From DATECU01 sp035286745 (GTDB taxonomy: Bacteria; Acidobacteriota; Vicinamibacteria; Fen-336), in the NCBI GenBank assembly GCA_035286745.1, contig DATECU010000210.1, positions 1 to 10,552 on the forward strand: a stretch of 10,552 bases of DNA, written 5' to 3'. The translations under genes and the position numbers were made by a program. The notes beneath the pieces are model-generated. The model saw only the letters and a program-made list of their open reading frames with translations, did no database searches and had not been told where the DNA came from. How positions within the stretch are numbered: position 1 is the first letter of the stretch; every line of letters begins with the position of its first letter. Shown piece after piece: positions 6,137-10,552 of the stretch.

Positions 6137-7624
6137 ATGAGCCCAATCGAGTCTTTGGTCCTCGGCCTCTATTTCCTGACCCTCGTCATCCTCTCCGTTT
6201 TCGGGCTGCACCGGTACGTGATGGTGTACCTGTACTTCCGCCACAAGGAACGCCGCGCGCTTCCGGCCCCCCTGCCCCCGGAGCTGCCCAGGGTCACCGT
6301 CCAACTCCCCCTCTACAACGAGATGTACGTGGTGGACCGGCTGCTGGAATCGGTCACCAAGATCCGCTATCCCAAGGAACTGCTGGAGATCCAGGTCCTG
6401 GACGATTCCACCGACGAGACCACGGCCATCGCCTCGGCGGCGATCGATCGCTACCGGGAGCAGGGCTTCGACATCCACTACCTGCACCGCGACGACCGCC
6501 ATGGCTACAAGGCGGGCGCCCTGGATGCGGGGCTCCAGGTGGCCCGGGGCGAGTTCGTCCTCATCTTCGACGCCGACTTCGTGGCCCCTCCCGACATCCT
6601 GGAGAAGACGCTGGGGCATTTCCAGGATCCGCAGGTGGGCATGGTGCAGGCCCGCTGGGGCCACGTCAACCGCGACTACTCCCTGCTCACCCAGGTGCAG
6701 TCGGTGCTCCTCGACGGTCACTTCATCCTGGAGCACGGCGGGCGCAACCGCTCGGGTCGCTTCTTCAACTTCAACGGCACCGCAGGCATTTGGCGCCGGA
6801 CGGTGATCGCCGACGCCGGCGGCTGGCAGCACGACACCTTGACCGAGGACCTCGACCTCTCCTATCGGGCGCAGATGAGGGGCTGGCGCTTCGTGTTCGT
6901 CCAGGACCTGGTCTCGCCGGCCGAGATCCCGGTGGAGATGAACGCCTTCAAGAGCCAGCAGCACCGCTGGGCCAAGGGCTCCATCCAGACCTGCAAGAAG
7001 CTCTTGCCGGCGATCCTGGCGTCCGACCTGCCGAGACCCATCAAGATCGAGGCCGCTTTCCATCTGACCGCGAACTTCGCCTACCCGCTGATGATCCTGC
7101 TCTCGCTCCTGATGTTCCCGGCCATGGTCATCCGCTACAACATGGGCTGGTACGAGATGATGATCGTGGACGTGCCCCTGTTCCTGGGCGCCACCATGAG
7201 CGTCTGCTCCTTCTACCTGATGAGCCAGCGGGAGATCTTCGGCGAGAATTGGAAGTCGCGAATCAAGTACCTCCCCATGGTCCTGGCCGTCGGCATCGGG
7301 CTCTCCGTGAACAACGCCAAGGCGGTGCTGGAAGCTCTGTTCGGCATGGAGTCGGAGTTCACTCGCACCCCCAAGTACCGGGTGGAAGGCGCTCAGGACG
7401 AGTGGAAGCAGAAGCGCTATCGGGGAGCCCTGAGCTTCGTTCCCTTCCTGGAGCTGCTGCTCGGCGTCTACTTCAGCTTCATGGCCTACTACGCCGCCGT
7501 CAACGAGATCTACGGCACCCTGCCCTTCATCTTCCTGTTCCAGGCCGGCTATCTCTATGCGGCGGCGATGTCTCTCTTCCAGAACGTCGGCAAGCTGGCT
7601 CTGGTCCAAGAGCAGGAGGCCTGA
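6137..7624 (+). CDS. Family 2 processive glycosyltransferase, cellulose synthase/CslA-like
   Basis: This inner-membrane GT-A enzyme should polymerise a beta-linked polysaccharide from a nucleotide sugar and extrude it through its own membrane channel. Residues 6-32 form an N-terminal membrane segment. The cytoplasmic catalytic domain, about 50-300, has the complete processive set: LDDSTD (88-93), DAD (145-147), TED (236-238) and QQHRW (274-278). Other family marks are QLPLYNE (56-62) and FNGTAGIWR (212-220). Four or five membrane segments follow, at about 310-335, 342-362, 376-398, 433-455 and 460-482. An FTRTPKY motif at 408-414 is also typical of this subfamily. There is no PilZ domain and no bcsB nearby, so c-di-GMP control of the BcsA kind is not expected. 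The 495 residues fit bacterial relatives of plant CslA/CslC. The polymer, whether glucan, mannan or another, cannot be read from sequence. The start is ATG at 6137, as no alternative lies in frame nearby. The next gene follows after 25 bases. Confidence 0.9.
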   Translation: MSPIESLVLGLYFLTLVILSVFGLHRYVMVYLYFRHKERRALPAPLPPELPRVTVQLPLYNEMYVVDRLLESVTKIRYPKELLEIQVLDDSTDETTAIASAAIDRYREQGFDIHYLHRDDRHGYKAGALDAGLQVARGEFVLIFDADFVAPPDILEKTLGHFQDPQVGMVQARWGHVNRDYSLLTQVQSVLLDGHFILEHGGRNRSGRFFNFNGTAGIWRRTVIADAGGWQHDTLTEDLDLSYRAQMRGWRFVFVQDLVSPAEIPVEMNAFKSQQHRWAKGSIQTCKKLLPAILASDLPRPIKIEAAFHLTANFAYPLMILLSLLMFPAMVIRYNMGWYEMMIVDVPLFLGATMSVCSFYLMSQREIFGENWKSRIKYLPMVLAVGIGLSVNNAKAVLEALFGMESEFTRTPKYRVEGAQDEWKQKRYRGALSFVPFLELLLGVYFSFMAYYAAVNEIYGTLPFIFLFQAGYLYAAAMSLFQNVGKLALVQEQEA

Positions 7625-7649
7625 CGTTCCTACACGCTAGGCGGGGCGC

Positions 7650-9335
7650 ATGGACATCAGAGGCAAGAGCGTCCTGATCCTCGGCGGCTACGGGCTGGTT
7701 GGTCAGGCCGTGGCCCGCCGTCTGATCAAAGAGCAACCCCGGCGCATCGTCCTGCTCTCGCTCCGGCGGGAGGAAGCGGAAGACGCGGTCGCCGCCCTGG
7801 GCCCGGAGCGGGGCCAGGTGGAGCTCACGGCCGCCTGGGGCGACGTCTTCGCTTTCGCCGACGTCAAGGACCGGCCCCGGCGCGAGGTGTTCGAGGACCC
7901 GGCACAGAGGTCCCGTCACATCGAGAGCCTGATCGACACCCTCTCCGAGCAGGCGGCCGGCGCCTACTACCTGTACCAGTTGGTGACCCGCGAGCGGCCC
8001 GACGTGATCGTCGACTCCGTCAACACCGCTACCGGAATCGCCTACCAGGACATCTACAAGACCAGCCGTCTCGCCTACCAGGCGCTCAAGGACGGAACCG
8101 ATCTCCGGGAGAGCCTGGAGACCCTCCTGCTCACCGACTATGTGCCCCAGATGATCCGCCACGTCCAGGTGCTGTACCAGGCCATGGTGAAGGCGCAAAC
8201 TCACGCCTACATCAAGATCGGCACTTCGGGCACCGGTGGCATGGGCCTCAACATCCCGTATACCCACTCCGAGGAGCGACCCTCGCGGGTCCTGCTCTCC
8301 AAGAGCGCCATGGCGGGGGCGCACACCCTGCTCCTGTTCCTGATGGCCCGCACCCCCGGCGGTCCCATCACCAAGGAGATCAAGCCGGCGGCGGCCATCG
8401 CCTGGAAGCGCATTGGCTTCGGTCCCATCCACCGCGGCGGGCGGCCGGTCGCGCTGCACGACGTCGACCTAGCCGCGGCTTGCGCCCTGGTGCCAGGCCA
8501 GCGCTTCCATTCGGTGGACCCGAGCCAGGGGCGTCCCACCGGCCAGACGCTGGAGAGCGTCTTCATCGACACCGGGGAGAACGGCATCTTCTCGCTCGAG
8601 GAGTTCTCCGCCATCACCACCGGCGAGCAGATGGAGTTCGTGACCCCGGAGGAGATCGCCGAGGTGGTGGTCCAGGAGCTGATCGGCGGCAACACCGGCC
8701 ACGACGTGATCAACGCCCTGGACAACGCCGTCATGGGACCCACCTACCGAGCCGGGCTGATGCGTCACTGGGCGCTCGAAAAGTTGGTGGCGCTGGAGAA
8801 GGCGCACGGCGTCCGCAGTGTGGCTTTCGAGAACCTGGGCCCGCCGCGGCTTTCCAAGCTGCTCCACGAGGCCGACCTTCTTCGCCGCAGCTACCAAACC
8901 ATGGACGCGGTGCGTGCCGCCACCCCTGCCGAGCTGTCACGCCGCCTGGCCGAGGACATCGCCGAGGACGCGGCGCATCGCCGGGAGATCGTCTCCATCG
9001 GCATCCCCATCCTGTTGCCCGACGGCCGCCTGCTGCGCGGACCGGAGTGCAAGATCCCGCCGGTGGCCTGGGCTGCGGAAAGCCATGAGATCACGCCGGC
9101 GCAGATCGAAGCCTGGACTCGCGCCGGCTGGGTGGATCTTCGCGAGCCCAACCTGGCCCTGTGGAAGGACCGCTTCGATCGCATCGCCGCCGAGATCGCC
9201 GAGCTTCCGGCGACCGACAGCTCATCCCGTTTCCTGCGCGATCGTCAGTTCTGGGGCGTCCTTGGCGTCATCCAGCCGGGCAAGCTGGTGGGCTGGATCT
9301 TCGCCACCGAGGAGAAGGGCGCCCGGATGAAGTGA
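7650..9335 (+). CDS. Large Rossmann-fold protein, atypical SDR/epimerase-like, function unknown
   Basis: The 561-residue protein opens with a clear dinucleotide-binding motif, VLILGGYGLVGQAVARRL (8-25; glycines 12, 13, 15 and 18). The second strand, IVLLSLRR, ends in arginines at 39-40, which may favour NADP. VIVDSVNTATG (119-129) and YIKIGTSGTGGMGLN (187-201) look like the later strands of an extended SDR. RVLLSKSAMAGAHTL (213-227) aligns with the usual YxxxK helix. K218 is kept, but the tyrosine position is V214, so ordinary SDR chemistry looks compromised unless Y204 substitutes. Residues about 240-561 match no domain I recognise. They include helical and charged stretches and a conserved-looking ILLPDGRLLRGPECKIPP (454-471). 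The protein is about 200 residues longer than a normal extended SDR. It lies 25 bases after the GT2 gene and is probably co-transcribed. The ATG is preceded by a weak AGGCGGGG. No signal peptide or membrane segment is visible. Rossmann fold is likely, activity unknown. Confidence 0.75.
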   Translation: MDIRGKSVLILGGYGLVGQAVARRLIKEQPRRIVLLSLRREEAEDAVAALGPERGQVELTAAWGDVFAFADVKDRPRREVFEDPAQRSRHIESLIDTLSEQAAGAYYLYQLVTRERPDVIVDSVNTATGIAYQDIYKTSRLAYQALKDGTDLRESLETLLLTDYVPQMIRHVQVLYQAMVKAQTHAYIKIGTSGTGGMGLNIPYTHSEERPSRVLLSKSAMAGAHTLLLFLMARTPGGPITKEIKPAAAIAWKRIGFGPIHRGGRPVALHDVDLAAACALVPGQRFHSVDPSQGRPTGQTLESVFIDTGENGIFSLEEFSAITTGEQMEFVTPEEIAEVVVQELIGGNTGHDVINALDNAVMGPTYRAGLMRHWALEKLVALEKAHGVRSVAFENLGPPRLSKLLHEADLLRRSYQTMDAVRAATPAELSRRLAEDIAEDAAHRREIVSIGIPILLPDGRLLRGPECKIPPVAWAAESHEITPAQIEAWTRAGWVDLREPNLALWKDRFDRIAAEIAELPATDSSSRFLRDRQFWGVLGVIQPGKLVGWIFATEEKGARMK

Positions 9336-9390
9336 CGCTGGTTGCGTCACGCCCGCCGAACGTCATCCGGGGGGCGCGCGAGCGAGAGCC

Positions 9391-9417
9391 CGGCGGCACG
9401 AGCTGCTCGCGCCGCCG
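9391..9417 (+). terminator. Strong GC hairpin between the SDR-like and CDF genes (no T-tract)
   Basis: CGGCGGC (9391-9397) pairs with GCCGCCG (9411-9417). An A/C mismatch (9398 and 9410) follows, then CGAG (9399-9402) pairs with CTCG (9406-9409) around a three-base loop. That gives 11 pairs in 27 bases. No run of T follows on the plus strand, so intrinsic termination would be inefficient. It could be a processing or attenuation structure, or a 3-prime stabilising hairpin. The remainder of the 9336-9468 gap shows no convincing promoter. A good GAGGGG (9456-9461) sits 7 bases before the next gene. Confidence 0.4.
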
Positions 9418-9468
9418 CAGCCCCGCCCGATTCCGTGGCATCCTAGGCCTCGTCCGAGGGGTTCGCTG

Positions 9469-10350
9469 ATGACGCGGGAGCAGAGCGCCGTCATTCAGGC
9501 CGGCGTCCGCCGGGTGCTCTGGATCACCCTTCTGCTGAACCTCGCGGTCAGCGCCGGCAAGGTGCTGGTGGGCAGCCTCACCGGTTCGCTGGCCATGGTG
9601 GCCGACGGCTACCACAGCCTGGTCGACGGCTCCAACAACGTGATCGGCCTGATCGTGGCGGCTTTCGCCTACGCGCCTCCCGACCCCGGCCATCCCTACG
9701 GCCATCGCAAGTTCGAGACCGCGGCCACCCTGGTGATCGGTGGCGCCCTGCTCCTCCTCGCCTACCGCGTGGTGGAGAATGCCGTTGCCCACATCGCTCG
9801 CCAGCAGCTCCCCAGCATCGGCTTCTCCAACTGGGCGGTGATGATCGCCACTCTGGGTGTGAACTTCTTCGTCTCCTGGTACGAGGCCCGCGAGGGGCGT
9901 CGCCTGGGCAGCAGCTACCTGGTGGCGGATGCCGCTCACACCCGCTCGGATCTCTACGTCTCGCTGGGCGTCATCATCTCCTTTGCCGGTGCCCATGCCG
10001 GCTGGTCCTGGGCCGACGCCGTGGTGGCGGTGAGCATTGCCGCGGTGATTGCGGTGCAGGCGGTGAAGATCCTGACCCCAGCCTTCCATGTACTGACCGA
10101 CCGCGCCGTGCTTCCCGCCGAGGGCATCGTCGCCGTGGTTCGGCAGGTGCCCGGTGTTCTCGACTGCCGGGAGGTGCGGACCCGGGGCGGCGGCGATGCC
10201 GTCTACGTGGACCTAACGGTATACGCCGACGGAGACATGACCCTGCGGGCGGCCCACGCGGTGGCTGATCGCATCGAGCAGGTGCTGAAGAAAGCCCATC
10301 CGGTGATCGTGGACGTGATGGTCCATGTGGAACCGGCGGAGAGACCATGA
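9469..10350 (+). CDS. Cation diffusion facilitator (CDF) family metal exporter
   Basis: CDF proteins are homodimeric proton antiporters that remove divalent metals, mainly zinc and also Fe, Mn, Co or Cd, from the cytoplasm. This 293-residue protein has the family's six membrane helices within about residues 14-205. The transport site has H49-x3-D53 in the second helix (DGYHSLVD) and H157-x3-D161 in the fifth (DAAHTRSD). A two-His, two-Asp site is the zinc-type arrangement; YiiP has DxxxD in the second helix. HPYGHRKFE (75-83), between helices 2 and 3, is a strong family mark. The cytoplasmic C-terminal domain, about 210-293, ends in VDVMVHVEP and holds H263 and H286, likely regulatory metal ligands. 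The frequent histidine after DC is arginine here (DCREVRTR). The start is ATG at 9469, with GAGGGG 7 bases upstream. The stop overlaps the next start. The metal specificity is inferred only. Confidence 0.95.
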   Translation: MTREQSAVIQAGVRRVLWITLLLNLAVSAGKVLVGSLTGSLAMVADGYHSLVDGSNNVIGLIVAAFAYAPPDPGHPYGHRKFETAATLVIGGALLLLAYRVVENAVAHIARQQLPSIGFSNWAVMIATLGVNFFVSWYEAREGRRLGSSYLVADAAHTRSDLYVSLGVIISFAGAHAGWSWADAVVAVSIAAVIAVQAVKILTPAFHVLTDRAVLPAEGIVAVVRQVPGVLDCREVRTRGGGDAVYVDLTVYADGDMTLRAAHAVADRIEQVLKKAHPVIVDVMVHVEPAERP

Positions 10351-10552
10351 AGCCCAAGCGCCGCCGCCGCTTCTTCCTCGACCTCAAGCAGACCGAGATC
10401 GAGGGGGCGGCCAGCCACGACGCCGCCCTGTTCCTGGGCCGCTTCTCGCTCGCCGCGCTCCGCGCCGAGCTTGCATCGGCCGGGATCCTGAGGGCGCTGG
10501 CGCAACGTGGCTACCCCGAGGTTGAGGTCCGGACGGAGACGGAGGCGGGAGA
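10347..10552 (+). CDS. Unrecognised protein, N-terminal 68 residues (cut by right edge)
   Basis: The ATG at 10347 overlaps the CDF stop (ATGA), so the gene is probably translated by coupling with the exporter. The visible residues start MKPKRRRRFFLDLKQTEIEG, a strongly basic stretch. An alanine/leucine-rich, probably helical segment follows (SLAALRAELASAGILRALAQ, about 38-57), then RGYPEVEVRTETEAG. The phase has no stop to the window end and codon use matches the neighbours. There is no signal peptide or membrane helix in the part seen. I do not recognise the family. The overlap suggests a role tied to the exporter, but that is inference. Confidence 0.65.
   Translation, partial: MKPKRRRRFFLDLKQTEIEGAASHDAALFLGRFSLAALRAELASAGILRALAQRGYPEVEVRTETEAG

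Noticed and set aside
6056..7609. A 517-residue open frame on the minus strand opposite the GT2 gene
   Set aside because: It mirrors the high-GC third-position bias of the real gene. Its translation is rich in His, Gln and Val-Glu, with no domain, whereas the plus frame has every GT2 motif.
7527..8459. A 310-residue minus-strand frame across the GT2-SDR junction
   Set aside because: It spans the antisense of two convincing genes, has no motif and shows shadow-type composition.
9376..9412. Inverted repeat GCGCGAGC / GCTCGCGC with a 21-base loop
   Set aside because: It competes with the much tighter 9391-9417 hairpin and is likely incidental in GC-rich sequence.

Overview
This is a bacterial chromosomal window of high GC content, with G or C at most third codon positions. 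It is densely packed and all gene lengths match their families. No rRNA, tRNA, IS element or CRISPR array is visible. The mutS2-dnaG pair, a solitary larB and a cellulose-synthase-like GT2 point to an environmental high-GC lineage. Acidobacteriota or a former deltaproteobacterial group fits best, but this is a low-confidence guess because no marker gene in the window settles it.

Left half, all on the minus strand. Reading from 5925 leftward, larB (nickel-pincer cofactor synthesis) is followed after 10 bases by a large polytopic membrane protein resembling GT-C glycosyltransferases. A 223-base gap holds a candidate promoter with a perfect TTGACA and several inverted repeats. Then mutS2 (RqcU-type ATPase with Smr domain) is followed 8 bases later by dnaG, the replicative primase, which runs off the left edge. 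mutS2-dnaG is a tightly coupled information-processing operon.

Right half, all on the plus strand. After a divergent control region (about 5926-6136) comes a membrane-bound processive GT2 glycosyltransferase of the cellulose synthase/CslA type. A 561-residue Rossmann-fold protein of unknown function follows, whose SDR active site looks degenerate. After a 133-base gap with a strong hairpin comes a CDF zinc-type cation exporter. Its stop overlaps the start of a small unrecognised gene cut by the right edge.

The GT2 plus degenerate-SDR pair is the best candidate for something undescribed: a possible extracellular or envelope polysaccharide module whose second component has no clear role. The GT-C-like protein with a C-terminal beta-rich domain, and the altered LDLR motif in MutS2, are the next points worth checking. 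I found no defence system, prophage or clearly novel multi-gene system.
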